Shown one piece after another: positions 47,151-56,016 of a DNA stretch of 64,000 nt. Each line of letters starts with the position of its first letter. Position 1 is the first letter of the stretch. Source of the DNA: Pseudobdellovibrionaceae bacterium. Lineage in GTDB: Bacteria; Bdellovibrionota; Bdellovibrionia; Bdellovibrionales; JAMPXM01. Both the position numbers and the translations under genes were made by a program. The notes beneath the pieces were generated by a model. The model was not told where the DNA came from. It did no database searches and was given only the letters and a program-made list of their open reading frames with translations. The stretch spans positions 1 to 64,000 of the forward strand of contig JAJTYM010000018.1 in the NCBI GenBank assembly GCA_021463345.1, read 5' to 3'.

Positions 47151-47803
47151 GCGCTTTGTGGCGCATCGGGTTGCGCGCCGGGAGCCGCGTTCGCGAACGC
47201 TTTCAGTCCCATGCACGTCTCGTGTATTTCCGCCAGCAGCGGAACCCTCCCGAGGTCCGCGCCGAAACGGATCGCGCCGAAGACCTGCGGCACGAGAAAA
47301 CAATCCGCGGCCGTCGGGCCGTCGCCGAAGCAGAAGCGTCCCGCATGCGGGCGGATCATGCTCTCGAAGGCCGTCAGGCCTTTGTGGATCCAATGTTGGA
47401 TCCATTCGTTCTTTTTGGCTTGATCGAAGCCGGCTCGTTTTTCCAGTTCGTTGACGACGCTCAGATTGCCGAGAGGCTGGATGCCGCTGTTGATGATTTC
47501 ACAGGCTTGTAAAACAAGCGCGCGCGCGTAGGGTTCTTTCGGGAAAAGAGCGGGTGCGGGCTCGAGCCATTCCAGGTAATCGAGGATCGCCATCGACTGG
47601 CCGATCGCCCTGCCCTTGTGGATAAGGGTGGGGACTTGTCGAAGGGGATTCAGTTGCGTGTAGTCGTCCCGGTTCTGTTCGCCGCCGTTGTTGAGCAGAT
47701 GGACGGCCTTGTACTCATAGGGCAGCCCTTTCAAGTTGAGGGCTATCCGCACGCGGTGCGAGGCGGAGCTGCGGAAGTAACTGTAAAGGATGAGATCGGC
47801 CAA
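47147..47803 (-). CDS. maiA: Maleylacetoacetate isomerase (zeta-class GST)
   Basis: 218 residues. The N-terminal thioredoxin-like domain starts LYSYFRSSASHRVRIALNLK, with the SSxxxRVRIAL glutathione-binding motif of zeta-class GSTs, then NPLRQVPTLIHKGRAIGQSM and the helical C-terminal domain ending in QVFGAIRFGADL. It converts maleylacetoacetate to fumarylacetoacetate using glutathione. Starts at TTG 47803, with GGAGG six bases upstream. It is divergent from a fumarylacetoacetase gene, the next pathway step. Confidence 0.92.
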   Translation of the reverse strand: MADLILYSYFRSSASHRVRIALNLKGLPYEYKAVHLLNNGGEQNRDDYTQLNPLRQVPTLIHKGRAIGQSMAILDYLEWLEPAPALFPKEPYARALVLQACEIINSGIQPLGNLSVVNELEKRAGFDQAKKNEWIQHWIHKGLTAFESMIRPHAGRFCFGDGPTAADCFLVPQVFGAIRFGADLGRVPLLAEIHETCMGLKAFANAAPGAQPDAPQSA

Positions 47804-47850
47804 GCGAACCTCCAGGGAATGGGCGAAAGGCTACCCCGTCCGATCGTGTC

Positions 47851-47879
47851 GTGACAAGGCGCGGCCGGTTGCGTAGATT
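47851..47879 (+). promoter_or_regulatory. Candidate promoter of the fumarylacetoacetase gene
   Basis: GTGACA, 17 bp spacer, TAGATT, in the 103-bp divergent region between maiA and the fumarylacetoacetase gene. Confidence 0.5.
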
Positions 47880-47906
47880 CTGGACCGCTCGGGGGAGGCA
47901 TCGGGT

Positions 47907-48899
47907 ATGAAACTAGGGACGTTGAAGCATCCGAAAAAGCGCGACGGCGAACTGGTCGTCGTCAGTTCCGACAACAAAATGGCCATCCGGGCGACGCCGG
48001 TAGCCTCGAGTTTGAGGGAGGCTGTCGAGAACTGGGCCCAAGCGAAACCCGCGCTCGAGACGATCAGTCTCGCGCTCAACGCCGGGGCGGCCGCGGGCGC
48101 GTTCCCGGTCGACGAAAACCTGTTCCACTCGCCTTTGCCGCGGGCGTTCCAATGGGCCGACGGCTCCGCGTTCCTCCACCACGTCAAGCTCGTGCGGATG
48201 GCGCGCAAGGCGCCGCTGCCCGAAACGCTCTACACGGTCCCGTTGATGTACCAAGGCGGCAGCGACGACTTTCTCACGCCTCGCGAGGACGTACCGCAGC
48301 TGGATTTCGATCACGGCACCGATTTCGAAGGAGAGGTCGCGGTGATCGTCGACGACGTGCCGATGGGGATATCACCCGAACGCGCGCTGGAGAAGGTCCT
48401 CCTTTTCATGATCGTCAACGACGTTTCGCTGCGCGGTTTGATCCCGGCGGAACTGGCCCAGGGATTCGGTTTCCTCCAGAGCAAACCATCGTCCGCGTTC
48501 GGGCCGTTCGCCGTCACCGCGGATGAGCTCAAAGGGGCGTGGCGGGAGGGGCGTGTCCACCTGCCGCTCGACGTGAAATACAATGACCGGTTCTTCGGGA
48601 ACGCCGACGCCGGCCATATGCATTTCCATTTCGGCCAGCTCATCGCCCACGCCGCCCGCACGCGCCATCTCAAAGCGGGAACGATCATCGGCAGCGGGAC
48701 GGTTTCCAACGAGGACCCCGCGCGTGGCAGCAGCTGCCTGGCTGAGAAACGCATGATCGAAACCATCGAGACCGGGCGCGCGTCGACTCCGTTCATGAAA
48801 GTCGGCGATACCGTGCGGATCGAGATGCTCGACAAGGACGGCAGAAGCATCTTCGGGGCCATCCATCAACGGGTGGCCCAGGCCCAGCCCGCCGGATGA
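47907..48899 (+). CDS. Fumarylacetoacetate hydrolase family protein
   Basis: 330 residues. FAH-fold metal site motifs: LDFDHGTDFEGEVAVIVDDV (ExE/D ligands), FMIVNDVSLRGL, SKPSSAFGPFAVT and GTIIGSGTVSNEDP, which match the bacterial FAH form of about 330 residues. It splits fumarylacetoacetate into fumarate and acetoacetate at the end of tyrosine degradation. Its pairing with maiA supports the specific role. No homogentisate dioxygenase is in the window. The stop overlaps the next gene (ATGA). Confidence 0.93.
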   Translation: MKLGTLKHPKKRDGELVVVSSDNKMAIRATPVASSLREAVENWAQAKPALETISLALNAGAAAGAFPVDENLFHSPLPRAFQWADGSAFLHHVKLVRMARKAPLPETLYTVPLMYQGGSDDFLTPREDVPQLDFDHGTDFEGEVAVIVDDVPMGISPERALEKVLLFMIVNDVSLRGLIPAELAQGFGFLQSKPSSAFGPFAVTADELKGAWREGRVHLPLDVKYNDRFFGNADAGHMHFHFGQLIAHAARTRHLKAGTIIGSGTVSNEDPARGSSCLAEKRMIETIETGRASTPFMKVGDTVRIEMLDKDGRSIFGAIHQRVAQAQPAG

Positions 48900-49426
48900 G
48901 CGTGGATCTGGCCCGGTACAGGGAATTCCTCGCTAAAGTCGATTCCAAGTTCTCCGGGATCCAAACCCGACAGTCCGCGCGCATGGCGTGCGCCGGCGGC
49001 TGTCACGCGTGTTGCGTCCCCGGGCTCGCCGTTTTCCGGATCGAAAGGGAAAATCTCGCCGCCCACGTCCGTGGGACACCGGGGCTCGCCGAGAAGCTGG
49101 CGGCGCTCGAGGCGGCGGACCCGCATGCAGGGGCGCGTTGCGCGTTCCTGGATGAAACGGGCCGTTGCGCGGTGTACCCGGCCCGACCCCTGGTTTGCCG
49201 AAGTCACGGAGCGCCGTTGTTCTCCAGCGCGCCGTCACCGGGCGAGCCTCCGTTGCTGGACGCCTGTCCGTTGAACTTCACCGACTTGGGGACGCTGGCC
49301 GAAGTGCCGGCGAGCGACTTCATCAACTTGGACACGGCCAACGCGATCCTGGTCGCGCTGAATTTGGAGATCGACGTGACCGGCGAGCGTTTCGCGCTCA
49401 ACGCGGCCACGATCCTAGGCCGCTGA
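48896..49426 (+). CDS. YkgJ-family cysteine-cluster protein
   Basis: 176 residues. The cysteine pattern CAGGCHACC near residue 32, then CAFLDETGRCAVYPARPLVC and a later DACPLNF, is that of the CxxxCxxCC zinc- or iron-cluster family (YkgJ/UPF0153). Function is not established. It overlaps the fumarylacetoacetase stop by four bases, so it is co-transcribed with the tyrosine pathway gene. Confidence 0.88.
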   Translation: MSVDLARYREFLAKVDSKFSGIQTRQSARMACAGGCHACCVPGLAVFRIERENLAAHVRGTPGLAEKLAALEAADPHAGARCAFLDETGRCAVYPARPLVCRSHGAPLFSSAPSPGEPPLLDACPLNFTDLGTLAEVPASDFINLDTANAILVALNLEIDVTGERFALNAATILGR

Positions 49427-49550
49427 GGCGCGCGCCTTTCCAGTTCGCCACATTCCTTTCAAAGTTCGGCAACGATCGGCCGCGCCCTCTGTTTTAACAT
49501 GGATCGGACGCCGCTCGGGAAGGCGGCCGGAGCGAGAGGGGAGGCTATCT

Positions 49551-50251
49551 ATGGTTTTCGCCAACCGCGAACAGGCGGCCATCAAACTCGTGACGCGGTT
49601 GGAATCCTACCGCGGCCGTCATCCACTCGTGCTCGCGATCCCGCGCGGTTCGGTTCCCATGGGGGAAATCATCGTCAATTCGATCGGTGGTGAGTTGGAC
49701 CTGCTGCTGGCCGCGAAGATCACGTCGAGGACCGTCCTGAATTGGCATTGGGCGCCGTGAGCGAATCGGGGCTCGTCCATTGGGAGGACCACGCGTTCGC
49801 TCTGGACCTCGACGAGGAGAGCAGGGATCGGCTCGCGCGTCGCGTGGTAGCGAAACTCGCGGCCAAACGCGCGACGTACGCCCCGCTGGTGCGCCCATCC
49901 GACGTCACGGACCGCGTCGTCATCGTCGTTGACGACGGGATCGCGACCGGAGCGACGATGGGGGTCGCTCTCGCGGCGGCGAGAGCGCGCCACCCTGAGA
50001 GGCTCGTGGTGGCGACGCCGGTGGCTTCCTCCCAGGCGCTCGAGAGGCTCGGGCCGTTGGCCGATGACATCGTGGCCCTGAGCGTACCGAAGACGTTTTT
50101 CTCGATCAGTCAGTTTTACGAGGATTTCGCGCAGGTCTCCGACGACGACGTCATCCGCATCTTGAACGAGTCGCGGAAGAAGCGGCCGCAGCAAGAGGCG
50201 AACGCGCGCGGCCGGCCGGCCGGCGGTGGCCATGTCGAGAGTCCGCCTTGA
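49551..50251 (+). pseudogene. Phosphoribosyltransferase gene broken by a frameshift
   Basis: The two parts together resemble COG1926 predicted phosphoribosyltransferases (FANREQAAIKLVTRLESYRG, then HPLVLAIPRGSVPMGEII; later the PRPP loop VVIVVDDGIATGATMGVALA). The first frame ends at 49760 after the meaningless VLNWHWAP; the second frame resumes at PELALGAVSESG (about 49736). Adding one base between 49722 and 49735 restores the family spacing KI-xxxxx-PELALGAV exactly, so a single-base deletion (or an assembly error) explains the break. Good ribosome site GAGGGGAGG before ATG 49551. Confidence 0.85.
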
Positions 50252-50263
50252 GGGGAGGGATGG

Positions 50264-50956
50264 ATGCAAGGGCGCATCGAATTCAACCTGAATTTCGCCA
50301 AAGCCGAACTCGCCGCGCGGCTGGACCGGCCAGCGGCCGTCAAGGGGTTGGTGGTCTTCGCGCACGGTTCCGGCAGCGGTCGGTCGAGTCCGGGCAACCT
50401 CGCCGTGGCTCGGGAACTGAACGAGGCGGGGTTGGCGACTCTGCTCTTCGATTTGCTCACGCCGGAGGAAGCGCATGACCGAGCGTTGACGCTCGATATC
50501 GACTTCTTGGGAGAGCGCTTGGGACAGGCCGTCGAATGGCTTTCCGCGCGGCCGGAGTTCAACGAGTGGCCCGTCGGACTGTTCGGCGCGAGCACCGGCG
50601 CCGCCGCGGCGCTGGTCGCCGCGGCTGAAAGGCCAGATCGGGTGCGGGCCGTCGTTTCGCGCGGCGGTCGCCCGGACCTGGCGATGCACGTCCTCGATCA
50701 TGTTCTGGCGCCGTGCCTGCTGATCGTCGGGGGGCACGATCACGCGGTGGTCGATTTCAACCGCAAGGCGTTCGATCGCCTCAAAGGCGCCAAGGACCTC
50801 GCCGTCGTTTCGAAGGCGACGCATTTGTTCGAGGAGCCGGGCGCGCTCGATGAAGTCGCCGATTTGGCGCGAGACTGGTTCGTGCGCTTTTTGCCAAGGT
50901 ACCTGCCTTCGCGCGATCCACGGCCGTCGGCGCCATTTACGGTTACAGCCACATGA
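50264..50956 (+). CDS. Dienelactone-hydrolase-like alpha/beta hydrolase
   Basis: 230 residues. Oxyanion region VFAHGSGSGRSSPGN, nucleophile elbow FGASTGAAAAL (GxSxG), acid GGHDHAVV and histidine KATHLFEEPGAL complete the triad. In many genomes this hydrolase is adjacent or fused to the COG1926 phosphoribosyltransferase, as here (12 bases apart). The normal end is near WFVRFL. The last 20 residues or so are read from sequence belonging to an alcohol dehydrogenase fragment in another frame, so its own 3' end was lost or rearranged. Confidence 0.85.
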   Translation: MQGRIEFNLNFAKAELAARLDRPAAVKGLVVFAHGSGSGRSSPGNLAVARELNEAGLATLLFDLLTPEEAHDRALTLDIDFLGERLGQAVEWLSARPEFNEWPVGLFGASTGAAAALVAAAERPDRVRAVVSRGGRPDLAMHVLDHVLAPCLLIVGGHDHAVVDFNRKAFDRLKGAKDLAVVSKATHLFEEPGALDEVADLARDWFVRFLPRYLPSRDPRPSAPFTVTAT

Positions 50957-51381
50957 CCGGCGGGTACGACGGCGGGCAAGCCGAGTACGTCCGAATGCCG
51001 TTCGCCGACGTCGGCCCGATGAAAGTGCCGGACACGATCGATGACGACACCGCCGCCGTCTGCACGGACGCTTATCCGACCGGTTATCAGGCGGCCGAGA
51101 TGGCCGAGATCAAACAAGGCGACACGGTCGTCGTCTTCGGGGCGGGACCGAGCGGCCTGTTCGCCGCGAAGTCCGCGTGGTTCATGGGGGCCGGCCGCGT
51201 GATCGTGGTCGATCACGAGGGGTACCGACTTGAGTTCGCGCAGCGCGAGACGATCCATCGCCTGAAGGTCGGCGATCCCGTGCTCCACATCAAAAAAATA
51301 ACGGATTGGCTCGGCGCTCTTTTCCCGGCCCGCGGCTCCAGGAGGCGGCCCGCGCGTTTGGGGCCCCGTTTGGCGGAATAG
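50923..51381 (+). pseudogene. Internal fragment of a zinc alcohol dehydrogenase
   Basis: An open frame whose first 100 residues match the middle of glutathione-dependent formaldehyde/zinc alcohol dehydrogenases: AIYGYSHMTGGYDGGQAEYV, MPFADVGPMKVP, AYPTGYQAAE, then the NAD-binding VVVFGAGPSGLFAAK and VIVVDHEGYRLE. The catalytic zinc-binding N-terminus and the C-terminal third are missing. Homology fades near 51317 (TDWLGA) and the frame ends in Arg/Pro-rich sequence. The left junction lies within the preceding hydrolase reading frame. Confidence 0.85.
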
Positions 51382-51391
51382 GAGGCGTTGG

Positions 51392-52783
51392 TCAGAACAG
51401 CGCGTTTTTCGGCGTGCGCGGGAACGGTATCACGTCGCGGATGTTGGACATCCCCGTGAGGTACATCATCATCCGCTCGAAACCGAGGCCGAAACCCGCG
51501 TGGGGGAAACTGCCGTAGCGGCGCAAGTCGAGATAGAACGCATAGTCCTCGGGGCGCAGGCCGGCTTCCTTCATGCGGGCGGTGAGGGCCTCCAGATCGT
51601 CCTCGCGTTGGGAGCCGCCGATGATTTCGCCGATGCCGGGGGCGAGCAGGTCCATCGCCCGGACGGTTTCGCCGTCCGCGTTGAGCTTCATGTAGAAGGC
51701 TTTGATGCCCTTCGGGTAGTCGGTCACGAACACGGGTTTCTTGAAGTGTTCCTCGGCGAGGTATCGTTCGTGCTCCGATTGCATGTCGGCGCCCCATTCG
51801 ACGGGGAACTCGAACGCCTTGCCCGATTTGCTCAGCAGGTCGATCGCCTCCGTGTACGTGATGCGCGCGAAGTCGTTGTCGAGAAGGTTCCTGAGCTTGG
51901 CGAAAAGGCCTTTTTCGACCCATTGGTTGAAGAATTCCATCTCCTCCGGGCACTCCTCCATCACGTGCCGGACGATGGATTTGATCATGTCTTCGCTGAG
52001 GTCCATGTCGGCCTCCAGGTCGGCGAAGGCGATTTCGGGTTCGATCATCCAGAATTCCGCGGCGTGGCGCGAGGTGTTCGAGTTCTCGGCGCGGAACGTG
52101 GGACCGAACGTGTAGATGTCGCGGAAGGCCGCGCAGAAGGTCTCGCCGTTGAGCTGGCCGCTCACCGTGAGGTTCGTCTCTTTGCCGAAAAAATCCTGAC
52201 TCGCGTCGACCGAACCGTCCGGCTTGCGAGGCGGGTTGTCGAGCTTGAGAGTGGTCACGCGGAACATTTCGCCGGCGCCCTCGGCGTCGGACCCGGTGAT
52301 GATCGGCGTGTGCACGTGGACGAAGCCGCGGTCTTGAAAAAATTTGTGGATCGCGTACGCCAGCACTGAGCGCACGCGGAACACGGCCGAGAACGTGTTC
52401 GAGCGCGGGCGCAGGTGCGCGATCTCGCGCAGGAACTCGAAGCTGTGGCGCTTGTTCTGCAGCGGGTACTCGGGCGAGGCCTTCTGGCAGATTCGGATCT
52501 CGCTCGCCAGCACCTCGAACTCCTGGCCCGCCCCCTGCGATTCGACGAATCTGCCGATGACGTAAATCGAACTCGCGATCGGGAGCTTGGCGACGTCATC
52601 GAAATTGGGGAGTTTGGCGTCGAAAACGACCTGTACGCCTTTGAAGAAGGTCCCGTCGTTGAGTTCGATGAATCCGAAGCTCTTCTGGTCGCGGATTTTA
52701 CGGACCCAACCGGAGAGCTGGATGTCCTTACCGATCCAGCGTGCGGTGTCGCGGTACAGCGCTTTGACGTGTGTCGTTTGCAT
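51392..52783 (-). CDS. asnS: Asparaginyl-tRNA synthetase
   Basis: 463 residues. Class IIb synthetase: OB-fold anticodon-binding domain ([20 protein letters not shown]), motif 2 region ([20 protein letters not shown]) and motif 3 ([20 protein letters not shown]), with DVIPFPRTP at the end. Charges tRNA-Asn directly. ATG 52783 is preferred over ATG 52807 because the likely promoter -10 ends just two bases before 52807; AAAGG precedes 52783. Confidence 0.97.
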   Translation of the reverse strand: MQTTHVKALYRDTARWIGKDIQLSGWVRKIRDQKSFGFIELNDGTFFKGVQVVFDAKLPNFDDVAKLPIASSIYVIGRFVESQGAGQEFEVLASEIRICQKASPEYPLQNKRHSFEFLREIAHLRPRSNTFSAVFRVRSVLAYAIHKFFQDRGFVHVHTPIITGSDAEGAGEMFRVTTLKLDNPPRKPDGSVDASQDFFGKETNLTVSGQLNGETFCAAFRDIYTFGPTFRAENSNTSRHAAEFWMIEPEIAFADLEADMDLSEDMIKSIVRHVMEECPEEMEFFNQWVEKGLFAKLRNLLDNDFARITYTEAIDLLSKSGKAFEFPVEWGADMQSEHERYLAEEHFKKPVFVTDYPKGIKAFYMKLNADGETVRAMDLLAPGIGEIIGGSQREDDLEALTARMKEAGLRPEDYAFYLDLRRYGSFPHAGFGLGFERMMMYLTGMSNIRDVIPFPRTPKNALF

Positions 52784-52809
52784 CGGCCAGCCTTTCCAGA
52801 GAGGCATCG

Positions 52810-52838
52810 AAAATACCCTGGTTTCAAGAACTTGTCAT
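52810..52838 (-). promoter_or_regulatory. asnS promoter
   Basis: Read leftward: ATGACA, 17 bp spacer, TATTTT. The predicted transcription start lies near 52803, giving a short leader with AAAGG before ATG 52783. Confidence 0.55.
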
Positions 52839-52995
52839 CAGTCCTCCCGCGGTTTTAGACGACGGCGGCCCGATCGGCGGAATTCCGTCGCGTTTACGAC
52901 AAAACAAGTTTGTTTCACGTTCGGCGCACCCGCGGGGGAGAGGTCGTCTTTAGACTGGTCGGGTTCAACCCGCCACCCTTCGAAGGAGTCAAACG

Positions 52996-53886
52996 ATGCC
53001 GTCGATCGAAGTCGCCAAAGAAAACTCACTGCCTGTGAAGCTGTATTACGAGGACCTCGGTGAAGGCCGGCCCGTCGTCCTGATCCATGGATGGCCTCTG
53101 AGCGGTCGATCATGGGAGAGGCAAGTGCCCGCCCTGGTTGAGAACGGTTACCGGGTGATCGCGTACGACCGTCGCGGCTTCGGCTACTCGGGACGGCCGT
53201 CGAGCGGGTACGACTACGATACCTTCGCCGCGGACCTCGATAAACTCATGACCGAACTCGATCTGCGCCAGGCGGTCCTGGTCGGTTTTTCCATGGGGTC
53301 GGGAGAAGTGGCCCGGTATTTGGGCAAATACGGTTCGGACCGCGTGAGCCGCGCCGTCATGATCGGAGCGATCCCGCCGTTCCTGCTCAAGACCGCCGAC
53401 AATCCGGCCGGCGTCGACGCCGAAGTTTTCGAGGACATCAAAAGCGGCATCAAAAAAGATCGCCTGGCGTTCCTGACGCGGTTTTTCAATGGTTTTTACA
53501 ACGCCGACGAACTTCTCGGCGACCGGCTGAGCGAGGAAGTCATTCGATGGAGTTGGAACACCGGTTCTTGGGCCTCGCCGATCGCGTTCCTGGCTTGCGT
53601 CGACGCTTGGACGGAGGACTTCCGCGAGGACGTCGACAGGATCGATGTCCCCACCCTGGTCATTCACGGCGACGCCGACAAGATACTTCCCTTCGAGGCG
53701 ACGGCCGCGGCGCTCGCCGGTAAGTTGAAGGGCGCCCGATTGGTGAAATTGAGCGGCGGGCCGCACGGCGTGCTTTGGACACACGCCGATGAGATCAACA
53801 AGGAGTTGATCCCGTTCCTCGGCGAGGCCGGAGAGTTCCGGCCGTCCCCGTCGCGGGAACGACCGTTGTCGCAGACCCTTCAGTGA
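52996..53886 (+). CDS. Alpha/beta hydrolase, non-heme chloroperoxidase type
   Basis: 296 residues. HGWPLSGRSWERQ (oxyanion), YDRRGFGYSGRP, nucleophile GFSMGSGEVARYLG, acid in VIHGDADKILP and the histidine in GGPHGVLWTH. This set is typical of the cofactor-free haloperoxidase/esterase group; natural substrates are usually esters. No signal peptide, so cytoplasmic. AAGGAG eight bases before the ATG. The last 20 residues are a Pro/Ser/Arg-rich tail. A GC-rich hairpin lies 17 bases after the stop. Confidence 0.92.
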   Translation: MPSIEVAKENSLPVKLYYEDLGEGRPVVLIHGWPLSGRSWERQVPALVENGYRVIAYDRRGFGYSGRPSSGYDYDTFAADLDKLMTELDLRQAVLVGFSMGSGEVARYLGKYGSDRVSRAVMIGAIPPFLLKTADNPAGVDAEVFEDIKSGIKKDRLAFLTRFFNGFYNADELLGDRLSEEVIRWSWNTGSWASPIAFLACVDAWTEDFREDVDRIDVPTLVIHGDADKILPFEATAAALAGKLKGARLVKLSGGPHGVLWTHADEINKELIPFLGEAGEFRPSPSRERPLSQTLQ

Positions 53887-53902
53887 CCGCGAGCGCCCGC
53901 GC

Positions 53903-53928
53903 GGCGGGGTTCCGCAGCCTGCCCCGCC
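53903..53928 (+). terminator. GC-rich hairpin after the hydrolase gene
   Basis: GGCGGGG - 12 bases - CCCCGCC, perfect seven-pair stem, 17 bases after the stop, no U-tract. Confidence 0.4.
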
Positions 53929-53998
53929 CGCCGCCGCGGGAGTCCCGCCCTACTTTGGTCGTAGCCGTGGATTCGCGCGTCGCCGCGCCATTCTCTTT

Positions 53999-54028
53999 TT
54001 GCGGTCCTGGCCGTTTCCCGTAGATAAT
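53999..54028 (+). promoter_or_regulatory. Candidate methyltransferase promoter
   Basis: TTGCGG, 18 bp spacer, GATAAT, about 50 bases before ATG 54079. Confidence 0.5.
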
Positions 54029-54078
54029 GATCGGGTTAGGTATTTCGCGGGAATTTCACAGACGGGTTGGGCTGACTC

Positions 54079-54936
54079 ATGAAGTGTCACATATGCGACC
54101 ATGAAACGCGGCAACCGGACGCGGCCGATGTCGGTTCGGTGAACGGGACGACGAAGCGTTTTCGCGAGTGGACGTTCCAGCTCTGGAAGTGCCCGAAATG
54201 CGGATCGATCCAAAACGTGGAGCCCGTCGATTTCGCGGATATTTATCAGGAGTACCCATCCCATCGGAGAACCCTCGATGCGCGCGCTCGAACGGCGTTC
54301 ACGAACCTCCTGGGCCGCTTGGCCAGGGAGGGGCTGCGCCACGACCGTTCGGTCCTTGATTTCGGCTGCGGGAATGGGATCTTGATGAAGTTCCTCAATG
54401 AAAACGGCTTCATCAACACGACGGGGTTCGATCCGTTCGTCCCTCAGTTCGCGGACCGTTCCGTCCTCCTGCGCCAGTACGACTGCGTGATCGCCGACGG
54501 CATGCTCGAGCATACCGAGGATCCGAAGGCCACTTTGGCGCTCCTTTCCTCGCTATTGAGGCCAGGGGGCATGCTCTACATCGGGACGCGCGCGATCGAT
54601 GGCATCCGAATGGGCGAACTCGACGCCGCGGCGACGCGCCTTCACCAGCCTTTTCACAGGGTTCTGATGACCGAAAGCGGTTTCCTCCGCTTGGTCGACG
54701 AGACCGGCTTGCGCAGAGTCGCCAGCTACAGCCGCTCGTGCGAGGACACGCTTGCGCCTTTCGGCAACGCGCGGTTCTTCGCGGAGCTGCAGAAGGCGCT
54801 CGGGCACGAAATGGACCGTGCGCTCAGCGCAAGCCCGCTCCCGGTCGCGCTCGGAAACCCGCGTTTGCTGTTCTACGCGTTTTTCGGGTACCTTTTCCCC
54901 TCGGCGCCCGAGCCGGCCGTGATCATGAAACGGTGA
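54079..54936 (+). CDS. Class I SAM-dependent methyltransferase with zinc-binding N-terminus
   Basis: 285 residues. It begins MKCHICDHETRQ with a later CPKCGSIQ, four cysteines that form a likely zinc site. SAM motif I is VLDFGCGNGILMKFLNENG (about residue 90), with ADGMLEHTEDP and LLRPGGMLYIGTR following. The layout (small zinc knuckle, then Methyltransf_23-like domain) is common in enzymes that modify sugars or lipids of surface polysaccharides, but no such genes are adjacent, so the substrate is unknown. Own promoter upstream; two XRE genes converge from the right. Confidence 0.88.
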   Translation: MKCHICDHETRQPDAADVGSVNGTTKRFREWTFQLWKCPKCGSIQNVEPVDFADIYQEYPSHRRTLDARARTAFTNLLGRLAREGLRHDRSVLDFGCGNGILMKFLNENGFINTTGFDPFVPQFADRSVLLRQYDCVIADGMLEHTEDPKATLALLSSLLRPGGMLYIGTRAIDGIRMGELDAAATRLHQPFHRVLMTESGFLRLVDETGLRRVASYSRSCEDTLAPFGNARFFAELQKALGHEMDRALSASPLPVALGNPRLLFYAFFGYLFPSAPEPAVIMKR

Positions 54937-54995
54937 TGACGGGCATCAAGCTCGCCGGTGGCGGGCTTTCGACGGGAGCGCCGCTGACGTCCCGT

Positions 54996-55271
54996 TCACG
55001 ACCTCTTTTTCGCGCGCGCGTTGTTTTTGATGCGGCTGAAAAAGCGCCTTTCGATGTCGGTGATGCAATGCAAGCGGACCTCGGCCCGCGACAGTTTCAG
55101 GATTTTCCCGATTTCCAGGATTCTGGCCAAAGGCGGATCGCAGCAGCCCCTCTCGTAATTGCTGATTCCTTGAGGCGTTCGATAGCCCAGCCTTTGACTC
55201 AATTCCAGCTGGGTCATGCCGATTTGCAAGCGCCGTTCGCGAAAGAGCTGCGCCAACGTTCCTCGCTTCAC
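54996..55271 (-). CDS. XRE-family helix-turn-helix regulator (second)
   Basis: 91 residues from GTG 55271, which has GGAG eight bases upstream. A Cro/CI-type helix-turn-helix (LFRERRLQIGMTQLELSQRL, then GYRTPQGISNYERG) spans residues 8-42, followed by PPLARILEIGKILKLSRAEV and a basic tail. No additional domain. It starts 26 bases after the stop of another XRE gene, so the two form an operon. Confidence 0.82.
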   Translation of the reverse strand: MKRGTLAQLFRERRLQIGMTQLELSQRLGYRTPQGISNYERGCCDPPLARILEIGKILKLSRAEVRLHCITDIERRFFSRIKNNARAKKRS

Positions 55272-55297
55272 GCGTGTACTCCGCTGCGGGAGGGGAT

Positions 55298-55591
55298 TCA
55301 CTCGCCGCCTCTCTTGATGGGTTTCAGGATCAGCTCGAACAGCCCCGCGCGAACCTCGATCGGCGTTTGATTGGCTCCGCCGTTCCACTTGGGCTCGACG
55401 CCGAAGAGCAGGTAATCCACGCTGACTTCGAAGAAGTCGGCGACGGTTTTGACGTGATCGAGGTTGCGCGGGGTCTGGCCCTGCATCCAATTGCACAAAG
55501 TCGTCAGCGGGATGCGATTGGCTCGCGCGATTTGTGCGGGCTTCAGGCCTCTTCTCTCCATCAACTGTCGTAGAATTTTACTGAGTTGCAT
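55298..55591 (-). CDS. XRE-family helix-turn-helix regulator (first)
   Basis: 97 residues. A Cro/CI-like helix-turn-helix (LRQLMERRGLKPAQIARANR, then IPLTTLCNWMQGQTPR) with the typical follow-on NLDHVKTVADFFEVSVDYLL. The second half (about 30 residues) is unassigned. Such small regulators often repress their own promoter or form part of phage or toxin-antitoxin modules, but no toxin-like gene is adjacent. It is not obviously related to its neighbour beyond the shared fold. Confidence 0.85.
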   Translation of the reverse strand: MQLSKILRQLMERRGLKPAQIARANRIPLTTLCNWMQGQTPRNLDHVKTVADFFEVSVDYLLFGVEPKWNGGANQTPIEVRAGLFELILKPIKRGGE

Positions 55592-56016
55592 CTGAAGCTT
55601 GTTTTCAGGGTCTGCTCGCTCTGATTCCAGAACATTTCCTTGAGCCGTAGTGGATTACCTTTCACGGGAGTTGAGCTACGGATTCACGTAATTCAAACGG
55701 TCACTGGAAATCTCAATATATTTTGTTGTCCACGGAAGAGGTCGAGGGTGGACCATGCAAGGACGGATCCAGGGAATGAGCGCGCCGGGTTCGAGAAGAA
55801 TGGAATCGAAGTCCGAGGTCCCGTCGCCCGTACGAGGTTCCGGAGCGATCCATCGGACTCCGTGTTCACGAAGCGGCGCCGGTCACCCACGTCGGCGTTC
55901 GCTCGGGCTCTCATCCAAAACGCGGGCCGCGCTTCAAAGAGGGACCCCGCGCGGCGCGGGCCGCGCGGTTTCGAATGAATCAGTTTCGACGGAAAGAGGC
56001 CGCGGCCGTCTCGCCA
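55592..56016. other. Intergenic region upstream of the XRE pair
   Basis: 425 bases, AT-rich between about 55600 and 55740. Inverted pairs GTCCAC/GTGGAC (about 55728-55753) and CCGTAG/CTACGG (about 55644-55679) could be operators for the XRE genes. Open frames exist on both strands but none has a ribosome site or recognisable product. Confidence 0.45.

Noticed and set aside
55640-55978. A 112-codon open frame on the plus strand
   Set aside because: No ribosome site, no domain, and the region holds the putative operator/promoter of the XRE genes.
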